From NCBI GenBank assembly GCA_052078155.1, contig JBQJBP010000005.1:93507-157506 (forward strand): 64,000 nucleotides of DNA, written 5' to 3'. Made by a program: the position numbers and the translations under genes. How positions within the stretch are numbered: position 1 is the first letter of the stretch; every line of letters starts with the position of its first letter. Positions 16,263-24,814 of the stretch are shown here, one piece after another. The notes below the pieces were generated by a model. It was not told where the DNA came from and did not search any database. It saw only the letters and a program-made list of their open reading frames with translations. The DNA is from CAXBMB01 sp052078155. GTDB taxonomy: Bacteria > Pseudomonadota > Alphaproteobacteria > Kiloniellales > DSM-21159.

Positions 16263-18296
16263 ATGGACGGATCGGCGGTTTTGCGCGGAGAATCGCAACC
16301 AGCAGCCAGTCTGCCTACTGTGGATAAGCAGGTGGACGCTCTGGGGACAGCGCAGCCCGGTTCAAAGGGGGCCGAGACACGGCAGAGTGCCGCCGACGGC
16401 GCCAGCCTGTCAGAGGCAACCGCGAGCCAGATCGATTTACCCCTGGATGACCTGCTGGGCAACGGGGAAATCCGCGATCATTTCCAGAATGAACGGGGCG
16501 TGTCCGTCTACATGGATCGCACCCGCGATGCCAAGCTGACGGATTTCGGGAAAGCCACGCTGACCGACCGCTATCTGCTGCCCGCCGAATCCTTCCAGGA
16601 TCTCTTTGCCCGGGTCGCGGCGCACTTTGCCGATGATACGGCCCATGCCCAACGCCTGTATGACTACATCTCCAATCTCTGGTTCATGCCCGCCACCCCT
16701 GTGCTGTCCAACGGCGGCACAGACCGGGGCCTGCCCATTTCCTGCTTCCTGAATGAAGCCAACGATTCCCTGCAGGGGATTGTCGACATCTGGACAGAAA
16801 ACGTCTGGCTGGCGGCGCGCGGCGGCGGCATCGGCAGCTACTGGGGCAATCTGCGTTCCATCGGCGAAAAAGTCGGCATGAACGGCAAGACCAGCGGTGT
16901 GGTGCCTTTCATCCGGGTGATGGATTCTCTGACCCTGGCCATCAGCCAGGGGTCTCTGCGTCGTGGCTCTGCGGCCATCTACATGCAGATCGACCACCCG
17001 GAGATCGAAGAGTTTGTTGAAATTCGCCGCCCCACCGGTGGCGACCCCAACCGCAAGGCGCTGAACCTGCACCACGGTGTGGTCATTTCCGACGCCTTCA
17101 TGCGGGCGGTGATGGATGATGAAGACTGGGCGCTGAAAAGCCCGAAAGACGGAACGGTCATTCAGACCGTCTCGGCCCGCGCCCTGTGGATCCGTATCCT
17201 GACGGCCCGGGTGGAAACGGGCGAGCCCTACATCCTCTACGGGGATCATGTGAACCGGGCCCTGCCGGAGCATCAGAAGCTGTCCGGCCTGAAAGTGAAA
17301 ATGTCCAACCTCTGCAGCGAGATCACCCTGCCCACGGGCATTGATCACCGCGGCGTGGACCGGACCGCTGTCTGCTGCCTGTCTTCCCTGAATCTGGAAA
17401 CCTATGAAGAGTGGCAGGATCACCCCACCTTTGTCGGTGACGTGATGCGCTTCCTGGACAATGTGATTCAGGATTTCATCAACCGCGCACCTGAATCCAT
17501 GCAGCGGGCCCGCTATTCCGCCATGCGGGAACGCTCCGTGGGCCTCGGGGTGATGGGCTTCCATTCCTTCCTGCAAAAGCGGGGCCTGCCCATGGAAAGC
17601 GCCATGGCAAAGGTCTGGAACAACCGCATATTCAAGCAGATCCGCGCCCAGGCCGATGAAGCCTCCGTGACCCTGGCTGAAGAAAAGGGCCCCTGCCCTG
17701 ATGCGGCAGAGCACGGCATTATGGAGCGCTTTTCCAATAAGATGGCCATTGCGCCTACGGCCTCCATCTCGATCATCTGCGGAGGCGCCAGCCCGGGCAT
17801 TGAGCCCATTGCCGGCAACGCCTTTACCCACAAGACCCTCTCCGGCTCCTTTGCTGTGCGCAACAAGCACCTGGAAAAGCTGCTGGAAGAAAAGGGCTAC
17901 AACGACGAGGAAACCTGGACCTCCATTACCGTTAATGAAGGCTCCGTCCAGCATCTGGATTTCCTCAGCGACGATGAGAAGGACGTCTTTAAGACCGCCT
18001 TTGAACTGGACCAGCGCTGGCTGATCGAACATGCCGCCGATCGGGCGAGCCAGGTTTGCCAGGCGCAGTCCCTCAACCTTTTCCTGCCGGCTGACATTCA
18101 CAAGCGCGACCTGCATCAACTGCACCTGATGGCCTGGAAGCGGGGCGTAAAGAGTCTTTACTACTGCCGCTCCCGCTCCATTCAGCGCGCAGAATCAGCT
18201 CAGAGTTCCAAAGGTGCTGTGCCGTTCCTGGGCAAGATCAACGGTCAGGACAAAGCGCCTGAGATTGACTACGACGAGTGCCTCGCCTGTCAGTAA
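16263..18296 (+). CDS. nrdA: Class Ia ribonucleotide reductase large subunit
   Basis: A 677-residue alpha subunit that makes deoxyribonucleotides. Active-site features are all present: PISCFLNE with the first redox cysteine, N349-x-C351-x-E353 in SNLCSEITLP, the second redox cysteine in AVCCLSSLNL, and the tyrosine pair in SLYYCRS. The C-terminal shuttle cysteines are in the last residues, CLAC. An N-terminal ATP-cone is absent; instead there is a 60-residue Gln/Ser/Ala-rich leader. The enzyme therefore probably lacks dATP overall-activity inhibition by that route. GAGGGG precedes the ATG. nrdB follows after 211 bp. Confidence 0.95.
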   Translation: MDGSAVLRGESQPAASLPTVDKQVDALGTAQPGSKGAETRQSAADGASLSEATASQIDLPLDDLLGNGEIRDHFQNERGVSVYMDRTRDAKLTDFGKATLTDRYLLPAESFQDLFARVAAHFADDTAHAQRLYDYISNLWFMPATPVLSNGGTDRGLPISCFLNEANDSLQGIVDIWTENVWLAARGGGIGSYWGNLRSIGEKVGMNGKTSGVVPFIRVMDSLTLAISQGSLRRGSAAIYMQIDHPEIEEFVEIRRPTGGDPNRKALNLHHGVVISDAFMRAVMDDEDWALKSPKDGTVIQTVSARALWIRILTARVETGEPYILYGDHVNRALPEHQKLSGLKVKMSNLCSEITLPTGIDHRGVDRTAVCCLSSLNLETYEEWQDHPTFVGDVMRFLDNVIQDFINRAPESMQRARYSAMRERSVGLGVMGFHSFLQKRGLPMESAMAKVWNNRIFKQIRAQADEASVTLAEEKGPCPDAAEHGIMERFSNKMAIAPTASISIICGGASPGIEPIAGNAFTHKTLSGSFAVRNKHLEKLLEEKGYNDEETWTSITVNEGSVQHLDFLSDDEKDVFKTAFELDQRWLIEHAADRASQVCQAQSLNLFLPADIHKRDLHQLHLMAWKRGVKSLYYCRSRSIQRAESAQSSKGAVPFLGKINGQDKAPEIDYDECLACQ

Positions 18297-18507
18297 GGCC
18301 AGGCCGTCCGGCCAAAGAGCCCGGACAGCGTCATAAAGATTGCTTCTCGTCCTTTTGGACGGAGCCCCGCCAGGGTAAGTAACCGCCGCGAGAGGGCGAG
18401 GAGCAAACCATCGAACAACCTCTGCGCAGGGCCTCTGTCCGCAGCGGAGGTCGCCATAAAGTTTCCGTTCCAGACGACCCGACTTTTTTTAGAGAGCGCC
18501 CGAGAAA
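18297..18507. other. nrdA-nrdB spacer with GC-rich hairpin
   Basis: A 211-bp gap, long for an operon. CCTCTGCG (18418-18425) can pair with CGCAGCGGAGG (18438-18448), giving a hairpin without a T-run. It might tune the alpha to beta ratio, but that is only a guess. Confidence 0.4.
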
Positions 18508-19470
18508 ATGTCCCTGTTGGATGCCGCCCCCATTTACAAGCCCTTCAAGTACCCCTGGGCCTATGACGCTTGGCTGACGCAACAGCGCATTCACTGGCTG
18601 CCGGAGGAAATTCCCCTGGCCGATGATGTGAAGGACTGGCAGCGCAACCTCACCCCTGTCGAAAAGAACCTGCTGACCCAGATCTTCCGCTTCTTCACCC
18701 AGGCCGATGTGGAAGTGAACAACTGCTACATGCGGCACTATTCCCGGGTCTTCAAACCCACTGAAGTGCAGATGATGCTGGCTGCCTTTTCCAACATGGA
18801 AACCATCCATGTGGCGGCCTATTCCCATCTGCTTGATACTGTCGGCATGCCGGAATCCGAGTACTCCGCCTTCCTCAAGTACAAGGAGATGAAGGACAAG
18901 TACGACTACATGCACAATTTCAACATGGAGTCGAAACAGGACATCGCCCTCACCATGGCGGTCTTCGGCGCTTTCACCGAGGGGCTGCAGCTTTTTGCCT
19001 CTTTCGCCATCCTGATGAACTTCCCCCGGCACAACAAAATGAAGGGCATGGGACAGGTGGTGACCTGGTCTGTGCGCGATGAATCGCTGCATACCCAATC
19101 CATCATCAAGCTGTTCCACACCTTCCTGGAAGAAAATCCGGAGGTCAAAACCGAAGAGCTGGACCGCGAGCTCTACAAGGCCTGTGAAACCATCGTCACC
19201 CACGAAGACGCCTTCATTGATCTGGCCTTCGAACTGGGCGACCTGGAAGGGCTGAAAGCTTCTGAGGTGAAAGCCTACATCCGCTACATCGCCGATCGGC
19301 GTCTGGCTCAGCTGGGACTGCAACCCATCTACAACAGCGATGAAAAGAACCCCCTGCCCTGGATGGACGCCATCCTCAACGGCATGGAACACGCAAACTT
19401 CTTCGAAAACCGGGCAACGGAATACTCCCGTGCCGCCACCCAGGGCTCCTGGGAGGAGGCTTTCGACTGA
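18508..19470 (+). CDS. nrdB: Class Ia ribonucleotide reductase small subunit
   Basis: A 320-residue beta subunit. The di-iron ligands are visible: Asp in FTQADVEV, Glu98 and His101 in METIH, and the second pair around ESKQDI and VRDESLHTQS. The radical-bearing tyrosine (equivalent to E. coli Tyr122) is present as Tyr105 in AAYSHLL. No N-terminal ATP-cone is fused, unlike some short NrdB proteins. It lies downstream of nrdA, and a hairpin terminator follows at 19610-19645. Confidence 0.95.
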   Translation: MSLLDAAPIYKPFKYPWAYDAWLTQQRIHWLPEEIPLADDVKDWQRNLTPVEKNLLTQIFRFFTQADVEVNNCYMRHYSRVFKPTEVQMMLAAFSNMETIHVAAYSHLLDTVGMPESEYSAFLKYKEMKDKYDYMHNFNMESKQDIALTMAVFGAFTEGLQLFASFAILMNFPRHNKMKGMGQVVTWSVRDESLHTQSIIKLFHTFLEENPEVKTEELDRELYKACETIVTHEDAFIDLAFELGDLEGLKASEVKAYIRYIADRRLAQLGLQPIYNSDEKNPLPWMDAILNGMEHANFFENRATEYSRAATQGSWEEAFD

Positions 19471-19609
19471 ACTGACGGTCTAGCCAAACAGACAGGGACA
19501 GGCCGTCGCTAGAACACCTGCAAGGACACCAACTGGTTTTGTCCTGCGGGATCAGCGTCAGGGTCTGGACTGCGGTCCACATAGCATCAGGTTGACTGAT
19601 GTCCCGACA

Positions 19610-19645
19610 ACGGCGCTGGCGTGGTTACCCCCGGCGCCGTTTTTG
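19610..19645 (+). terminator. Likely terminator of the nrd genes
   Basis: ACGGCGC (19610-19616) pairs with GCGCCGT (19634-19640), followed by TTTT. It lies 140 bp after the nrdB stop. The loop is long (17 nt) but can partly close through GG/CC pairs. Confidence 0.6.
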
Positions 19646-20093
19646 CGTCTGGTGCCCCTGAAAGACAGACATCGGTCACAGGGGGTACGGATCGGCATTA
19701 AACCCTCGATGCTGGTGCCGGGGTGCAGTTTTTTTGAGTGGATACCAGATGCCGCAGGCAGCGGCATCTCCTGTTGCCGGTTCGTCCCGGTCACGGCCGT
19801 CTCTTATCTGTTCTGGCCTCACCCGTTCTGAACAGAAGGCCGGGACGGGACGAACCGCAAGCCCCCGCTGGTCCTTCCAAACTCTTGGTTGGATGTCTGC
19901 AGGTAGCGCCAATCAAGACCCGACCAGCGGGACCTCCCTGTGGCAGCACTGCCGGCGGGTCCCTGCTTGGACAAGATCAGGAACCCGCCGGGCTTGTTGC
20001 GGTTCAGCGCTCAATCTATCGGTCACAGACTGCTTGACGCTTTGGCTGCAGGTCCAATGAGCTGCAGGTCCAAAACACGGCCACCGAAACCGC
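19646..20093. other. Intergenic region, nothing recognised
   Basis: About 450 bp between the nrd terminator and the end of the LysR gene. Several small overlapping open frames look random. No repeat or RNA gene was recognised. Confidence 0.4.
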
Positions 20094-21020
20094 TCATCCT
20101 CCGGCTTTCAGTCCCTCAATGACCTGGGCGACCAGGGGATTGTCAGCTGCAGCGGCCGCCACCTCCAGCGTTAAACTACGCTCCAAGGTTACCCGCAGGT
20201 CAAAAGGGGCTACCAGACTGCCCTTTGCCAGATGCCGCTCAACCAGGACCTCATGCCCCATGAGCACCCCCGCGCCGTTCTTCGCCTCTTCCAGCGCCAG
20301 ACTGTAGAGGGAATAGACCGCGCCGCGGCCACCTGGCTGGATAACCTCTTTGCCTTGCCGCTGTAGCTCAGCACTCCAGATCTCCCAGTCGTGGGGCCAG
20401 CTGCTGTCCTGCAGGCAGGGGTACGCTTGCAGATCGGCGGGAGAAAGGAGGCTTTCGGCCAGCAGCGGCGCACACACGGGAAAAATAACGTCCGGGGCCA
20501 GATCGATGGTCTGCCCGCCCGCCACGGAGGGGCCAAAGAACAGCGACAGGTCATAGGGCTCCCGGGTCAGGTTGGGTCGGTGTTCCAGAGCTGTTACCGA
20601 AATGCTCACTTGCGGTGCTGACGCCCTGAGGGCAGGCAGGCGTGGTGACAGCCAGAGCTGAGCAACGGAAGGCAAGGCAGCAATTCGGATTTCCCGAGGG
20701 CTGGCCTCCACCCGCAGCTTCTGGACCGCCAGTCCCAAGCGGTCAAAAGCTTCGGTGAAATCAGACAGAACATTCTGACCCAGAGCAGAGAGTTTGACCC
20801 CCTGCGCCTGCCGGACAAAGAGAGGAACCCCAACCCATGCTTCCAGGCTCTTGATCTGCTGGGCTACGGCCCCCGGCGTCACCCCCAGTTCATCGGCCGC
20901 CAGAGCAAAGGACTGTAAGCGCGCCGCCGCTTCAAACGCCCGCAAGGCAGTCAAGGCAACGCCCTTGGGACGCGGTGGAGCCAGAGACGGAGGCCCGGAA
21001 GATCGAGAAGAAGGAGGCAC
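20094..21020 (-). CDS. LysR-type transcriptional regulator (GcvA-like)
   Basis: A 308-residue regulator. The winged helix lies at about residues 20-80 (ALTALRAFEAAARLQSFALAADELGVTPGAVAQQIKSLE) with the GcvA-subgroup feature AVAQQIKSLE. It is followed by the linker helix and a periplasmic-binding-protein-like effector domain. It is transcribed away from the SHMT-like gene at 21200, and the two start regions are 180 bp apart. LysR regulators usually control their divergent neighbour, so it probably regulates that PLP enzyme. The leader of about 18 residues is Pro/Ser-rich. Confidence 0.9.
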   Translation of the reverse strand: MPPSSRSSGPPSLAPPRPKGVALTALRAFEAAARLQSFALAADELGVTPGAVAQQIKSLEAWVGVPLFVRQAQGVKLSALGQNVLSDFTEAFDRLGLAVQKLRVEASPREIRIAALPSVAQLWLSPRLPALRASAPQVSISVTALEHRPNLTREPYDLSLFFGPSVAGGQTIDLAPDVIFPVCAPLLAESLLSPADLQAYPCLQDSSWPHDWEIWSAELQRQGKEVIQPGGRGAVYSLYSLALEEAKNGAGVLMGHEVLVERHLAKGSLVAPFDLRVTLERSLTLEVAAAAADNPLVAQVIEGLKAGG

Positions 21021-21154
21021 GGATCAATCCCCTTTTCAGCAAGATACAGGCAGAGTTTTTCTAGGGCTAGAGATTAGCAGAACTGGTTTGCGCCACCAGC
21101 AGAAATTCTTTCTTCTGCGCTTAACAGATTGCCGGTTCTGCAACAGTCCCTCTC

Positions 21155-21190
21155 TCTTTGCCTTTGCCTTTGTCTTTGTCTTTGTCTCTG
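21155..21190 (+). repeat. Hexanucleotide microsatellite in a 5' leader
   Basis: Six head-to-tail units of YCTTTG (five perfect, the last TCTCTG) end ten bases before the ATG of the SHMT-like gene. Its ribosome-binding GGAG (21189-21192) overlaps the array's end. Short tandem repeats of this kind can change length by slippage. Unit changes of six bases would alter spacing between promoter and ribosome-binding site. Confidence 0.8.
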
Positions 21191-21199
21191 GAGCCTCTC

Positions 21200-22525
21200 A
21201 TGTCCCACCTCGCTGCCCGCGCCTGGGTGCCCGCTGCCTGTGAAACCCGGGTGCAACAACTTGCCGACAAAGCTGGCAAGATTTCTTCTGCCGATCTCGC
21301 CAGCCATCTGGAAGCTCTGGCTGAAGAAAACAAAACCATCCACGAACGGGACTGCTTCAACCTCAACCCGGCCACCAATGTCATGAACCCACGGGCCGAA
21401 GCCCTGCTGGCATCCGGCCTGGGATCCCGGCCTTCACTGGGCTATCCCGGTGACAAGTACGAGATGGGTCTGGAAGCCATCGAGGAAATCGAGGTTATTG
21501 CCGCGGAACTGGCTGCAGAGGTCTTCCAGGCCCGTTACGCTGAAGTCCGTGTTGGCTCCGGCGCGCTGGCCAACCTTTATGGCTTCATGGCCATGTGCCA
21601 GCCTGGCGACAGCATCATCGTGCCGCCTGCGAGCATCGGCGGCCATGTCACCCACCAGGACGCCGGTTGCGCCGGTCTCTATGGCCTGGACATCCATGAA
21701 GCCCCGGTGAACGCGGACGGCTACACCGTGGATCTGGAGGGATTGAGCGCCCTGGCGCGCAAGGTCAAACCCAGCCTGATCACCATCGGCGGCAGCCTCA
21801 ACCTCTTCCCTCATCCGGTCAAAGAAATCCGCGCCATTGCCGACAGCGTCGGGGCAAAGGTCCTGTTTGATGCAGCCCACCAGTGCGGCATCATCGCCGG
21901 ACAGGCCTGGGCCAATCCCCTGGCTGAAGGGGCCCACATGATGACTATGAGCACCTACAAAAGCCTGGGCGGTCCGGCAGGCGGACTGATCGTCAGCAAT
22001 GAAGCAGACCTGATCCAGCGGCTGGACGCCATCGCCTTTCCCGGCCTGACCGCCAACTTCGATGTGGCCAAGACCGCCGCGCTGGCCATGACCCTGCTGG
22101 ACTGGCGGGACCAGGGCCAGGCCTATGCTGCGGCCATGTGTTCCCTGTCCCGGGCTTTTGCCCAGTCCCTGGCGGATCAGGGGTTGACGGTTTTTGCCGC
22201 CGACAAAGGCTTTACCCGCTCGCACCAGTTTGCTCTGGAGGCTGCCCCTCTGGGGGGCGGTCAGACCGCATCTAAGAAACTGCGCCAGGCAGGCTTCCTG
22301 GCCTGTGGTATTGGCCTGCCCATCGCCGCGGTCGACGGCGACATGAACGGCCTGCGCTTTGGCACGCCAGAACTGGTGCGCTGGGGCATGACCGATCAGC
22401 ACGCCCCTAAACTGGCGGAACTGGTAGCCCGTGCCCTGAGCTTCAACGATCCGGAAAGCCTGGCAGCTGAAGTCGCAGCTTTCCGTGGCCAGTTCACCCA
22501 GATGCACTTCGTCAACGAGGAATAA
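21200..22525 (+). CDS. Serine hydroxymethyltransferase-like PLP enzyme
   Basis: A 441-residue fold-type I PLP enzyme of the GlyA family. PLP-binding residues are visible: Asp224 and His227 in LFDAAHQCG, and the Schiff-base Lys254 in MSTYKSLGGPAGG. In true SHMT the lysine motif is THKTLRGPRGG; here Tyr replaces the His before Lys, and the two arginines are Gly and Ala. The enzyme is therefore a divergent paralogue, for example acting on a methylserine or beta-hydroxy amino acid rather than serine. The ATG at 21200 (MSHLAARAW) has GGAG upstream. A TTG inside the microsatellite is less likely. A divergent GcvA-like regulator probably controls it. Confidence 0.82.
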   Translation: MSHLAARAWVPAACETRVQQLADKAGKISSADLASHLEALAEENKTIHERDCFNLNPATNVMNPRAEALLASGLGSRPSLGYPGDKYEMGLEAIEEIEVIAAELAAEVFQARYAEVRVGSGALANLYGFMAMCQPGDSIIVPPASIGGHVTHQDAGCAGLYGLDIHEAPVNADGYTVDLEGLSALARKVKPSLITIGGSLNLFPHPVKEIRAIADSVGAKVLFDAAHQCGIIAGQAWANPLAEGAHMMTMSTYKSLGGPAGGLIVSNEADLIQRLDAIAFPGLTANFDVAKTAALAMTLLDWRDQGQAYAAAMCSLSRAFAQSLADQGLTVFAADKGFTRSHQFALEAAPLGGGQTASKKLRQAGFLACGIGLPIAAVDGDMNGLRFGTPELVRWGMTDQHAPKLAELVARALSFNDPESLAAEVAAFRGQFTQMHFVNEE

Positions 22526-22619
22526 TCTGCATCTGCCCGCGCGCAGGCCCCTATCAGCCAGCCAGAACACCGCCTGACCATGAGCCTGACGGCTTCTTCC
22601 TGAAGCCGCAGCGCTCTTG

Positions 22620-23294
22620 TCAGGCGGTCTTCTTTGGTGCCTTCGGACTTTCTTTGCGCAGGAAGCGCAGCAAAGCAAAGGCATCAGGCTGAGGGCGTGT
22701 TTTTGCCTGGGAGTTATCCTGCAGGTTCTTTCCGGCTGCCAGATCGCGGACTCCCTTCCACTGCTGCCTGGCCTCTTCATAGCTCAGCCCCAGCCAGCGT
22801 TCAGCCAGATGCCGGGGAATGGCCTGCAGACAATCGGCACAGCGGTGCAGTTGCTGCTGGCAGTTTTTGCCCGCACGCAGCTCAAGCCCCAGGCTGTCAC
22901 GGCCACCGCAGTGAGGGCAGCGGAAGCGTTGCGAAACCCTGCGCATGCCACTTTTTGCGACGGAACCGCGAGAGGGGAGAGCCCTGGTCGGGGTCTCTGC
23001 CAGACGATCCTGCTGATCAGCCCTGGGGACACTCGGGATACTTGGGACACTTGGGATACTGGGGGTGCAGGGGATGCTGGGGGCGTAGGGAGAACCGGAG
23101 GCACGGGGAGTAAGGGACGGCTGGGCTGGCTGCAAAGGCAGAAGCCTTGCCTGCGGCGTCTCCTGCTCGCTGAGGCCTGCCGCGATATCCGTGCTGTGCC
23201 AGGCCGGTTCAGGAAAAGACACAACCGACGCACCTGCGGTGCAGCCCCTGACGTCGGGCCTCTGTTGCAGGGCGGTTTGAGTACCATCAGGCAT
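22620..23294 (-). CDS. Zinc-ribbon protein with proline-rich linker, unknown function
   Basis: A 224-residue protein. Residues 1-67 have no recognisable domain. Residues 68-90 are a Ser-Ile/Val-Pro repeat (SIPSVPSIPSVP). A zinc ribbon starts at Cys126 (CPHCGG) with later cysteines in HRCADC. The C-terminal 60 residues are helical and basic. GGAGG eight bases before the ATG at 23294 fixes the start. The proline repeat is encoded by a 9-bp tandem repeat. The zinc ribbon resembles those of primases and transposase-associated proteins, but nothing else supports such a role. Confidence 0.7.
   Translation of the reverse strand: MPDGTQTALQQRPDVRGCTAGASVVSFPEPAWHSTDIAAGLSEQETPQARLLPLQPAQPSLTPRASGSPYAPSIPCTPSIPSVPSIPSVPRADQQDRLAETPTRALPSRGSVAKSGMRRVSQRFRCPHCGGRDSLGLELRAGKNCQQQLHRCADCLQAIPRHLAERWLGLSYEEARQQWKGVRDLAAGKNLQDNSQAKTRPQPDAFALLRFLRKESPKAPKKTA
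23023..23085 (-). repeat. 9-bp tandem repeat within the zinc-ribbon gene
   Basis: Seven adjoining 9-bp units related to CTTGGGACA, the first four best conserved. They encode the three-residue repeat Ser-Ile/Val-Pro on the minus strand. Being a multiple of three, unit gain or loss would keep the frame. Confidence 0.75.
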
Positions 23295-23666
23295 AAAAAA
23301 ATCCTCCAGGGATGACCCATCGTGGGGTTCCGAGGAGGACTGACGCTGAGAAACCGAATTGCTGCCGGAGTGCTTTGCCTCTTGCCTGTTGTGCCACCGG
23401 GAGTGCCGGCAGGCCACTTCAGGACCAGGTAAAGTCCAACCGCATCGTCGTGCCACCGTTGCCCGGTCAGGCTGGTTGGCGGGGCGCGTCAGCCCTCTCG
23501 TGATGCAATGGGGGAAAGATAGCGGAATTCTTCCGTCGTTCAAGGAAAAATTCCGCTGTCAGTGGATTTTCACTGTGTGAGTGGAGAAACACGAAGACCC
23601 TCCAGGCCAGAACCTACAGGAATCAGGCCCCGGAAGCGGCGGACACTCCGTCCCCTCTTTCCCCGT
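23295..23666. other. Intergenic region with an inverted repeat
   Basis: 372 bp between the end of the mrp operon and the zinc-ribbon gene on the same strand. AGCGGAATT and AATTCCGCT (about 23520-23558) face each other with CTTCC/GGAA extending the stem. There is no T-run. It could attenuate mrp read-through or be a protein-binding palindrome. Confidence 0.5.
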
Positions 23667-24047
23667 TCAGGAGGTCTGCCCCGGCCCGGAGGGAGGAGGA
23701 TCATCATAGCCTGCCCAGCCATAGGTGCCTTCGCATTTGGGCAGTTCTTCTTCTTTGACGTTCTCCAGCATGTGAGCCTTGGCAATGAAATTGGCCACCA
23801 CAGGCGCAGTCAGCAGCAGGAAAAGCGTAATCATCAGCTCGTGGAACCAGACCACCCCTTCGGTAACCAGGAAGTAGATCATGGAGGCGATCAGCACCCC
23901 GCCGACACCGAGCGTCGTGGCCTTGGTCGGCGCATGCAGCCGAAGCATGGTTTCAGGCAGTTTCAGCAGGCCAAAAGAACCGACAATGCCGAAGAAGCCG
24001 CTGACGACAAGAAAGAAGGAGATCAGAATTTCAGCCAGAAAGCTCAT
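23667..24047 (-). CDS. mrpG: Monovalent cation/H+ antiporter subunit G
   Basis: A 126-residue membrane protein with three predicted helices (about 5-27, 40-60, 67-88). The family motif is GLLKLPETMLRLHAPTKATTLGVGG. The C-terminal 35 residues are hydrophilic and end PPPSGPGQTS. It is the last gene of the mrp operon, 9 bp after mrpF. The Mrp complex exchanges cytoplasmic Na+ for H+ across the inner membrane. Confidence 0.93.
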   Translation of the reverse strand: MSFLAEILISFFLVVSGFFGIVGSFGLLKLPETMLRLHAPTKATTLGVGGVLIASMIYFLVTEGVVWFHELMITLFLLLTAPVVANFIAKAHMLENVKEEELPKCEGTYGWAGYDDPPPSGPGQTS

Positions 24048-24056
24048 AACGCCCCC

Positions 24057-24326
24057 CTACTCAATGATGTCGCCGCGCAGGATGTAGCGGCAGTAAGCAA
24101 CGGTTGAAACAAACCCGACCATGGCAAAGAGCATGGAGGCCTCAAAGTACACCCGCGTGCCATGCAGGATGCCGTAGAGCGTCAGCAGGGCGATGGCGTT
24201 GATCACCATGGTATCCAGCGCCAGGATGCGATCGGCCACTTTGTCGGCGCGGGCCAGGTGATAAAGATTGAACAGCAAAGCCAAGCCGAAGCAGCCGAAC
24301 GCGAACATCAAAGCGTAGGTAATCAT
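24057..24326 (-). CDS. mrpF: Monovalent cation/H+ antiporter subunit F
   Basis: An 89-residue membrane protein with three helices. The conserved RADKVADRILALDTMVINAIALL segment includes the acidic and basic residues typical of MrpF. The ATG overlaps the stop of mrpE (ATGA), so the two are translationally coupled. Confidence 0.94.
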   Translation of the reverse strand: MITYALMFAFGCFGLALLFNLYHLARADKVADRILALDTMVINAIALLTLYGILHGTRVYFEASMLFAMVGFVSTVAYCRYILRGDIIE

Positions 24327-24814
24327 ACGAAAGCCTCCAGCAAACGGCGCTCATAGCGGTTCTTGATTTCATCACGCACCCCCTCGGGGTCGTCGGTGTG
24401 CAGGCAGTGAACCAGCAGCTCCGACGCATCGGCACTGACCATGGCCGTCACCGTTCCCGGTGTCAGCGTGATGGTCCCGGCCAGCACGGTGATGGCCTCC
24501 GGCGAGGTCAGCTCCAGGGGCACAGAAACCCAGGCCGGGTGAATGTCCTTGTTCCTTTTGAACAGGATGATGCTGGCGACCACGAAGTTGGCCACCACAA
24601 TATCCCAGAGAACAATCAGCACATACTCTGCCACCTTCAGCGGGTTACGCAGCGTCGGACGATTGGGCCAGAAGCGGGCCGTTGCCAGGGGAATGACCAG
24701 CCCCAGGAAGAAGCCCAGCAGCAGATTGCCCAGCGAGAAGGACGCCATCAGCAAGAGCCAGACCAGGGTCAGCATCAGGGTCAGAAGCGGGTGGGGCAGG
24801 ATTTTCTTGATCAT
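24323..24814 (-). CDS. mrpE: Monovalent cation/H+ antiporter subunit E
   Basis: A 163-residue protein. Helical hairpins lie at about 10-50 (LLTLMLTLVWLLLMASFSLGNLLLGFFLG) and 65-85, followed by a cytoplasmic domain with TPEAITVLAGTITLTPGTVTAMV-like family sequence. The start at 24814 (MIKKILPHP) overlaps the mrpD stop by ATGA; a longer reading upstream is not protein-like for this family. Confidence 0.94.
   Translation of the reverse strand: MIKKILPHPLLTLMLTLVWLLLMASFSLGNLLLGFFLGLVIPLATARFWPNRPTLRNPLKVAEYVLIVLWDIVVANFVVASIILFKRNKDIHPAWVSVPLELTSPEAITVLAGTITLTPGTVTAMVSADASELLVHCLHTDDPEGVRDEIKNRYERRLLEAFV

Noticed and set aside
16437..18125. 562-codon open frame on the minus strand
   Set aside because: It is antisense to nrdA, which has all catalytic motifs; composition is that of a shadow.
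23023..23085. Tandem repeat that could suggest a CRISPR-like array
   Set aside because: Units are 9 bp, contiguous without spacers, and encode a proline repeat in a gene.
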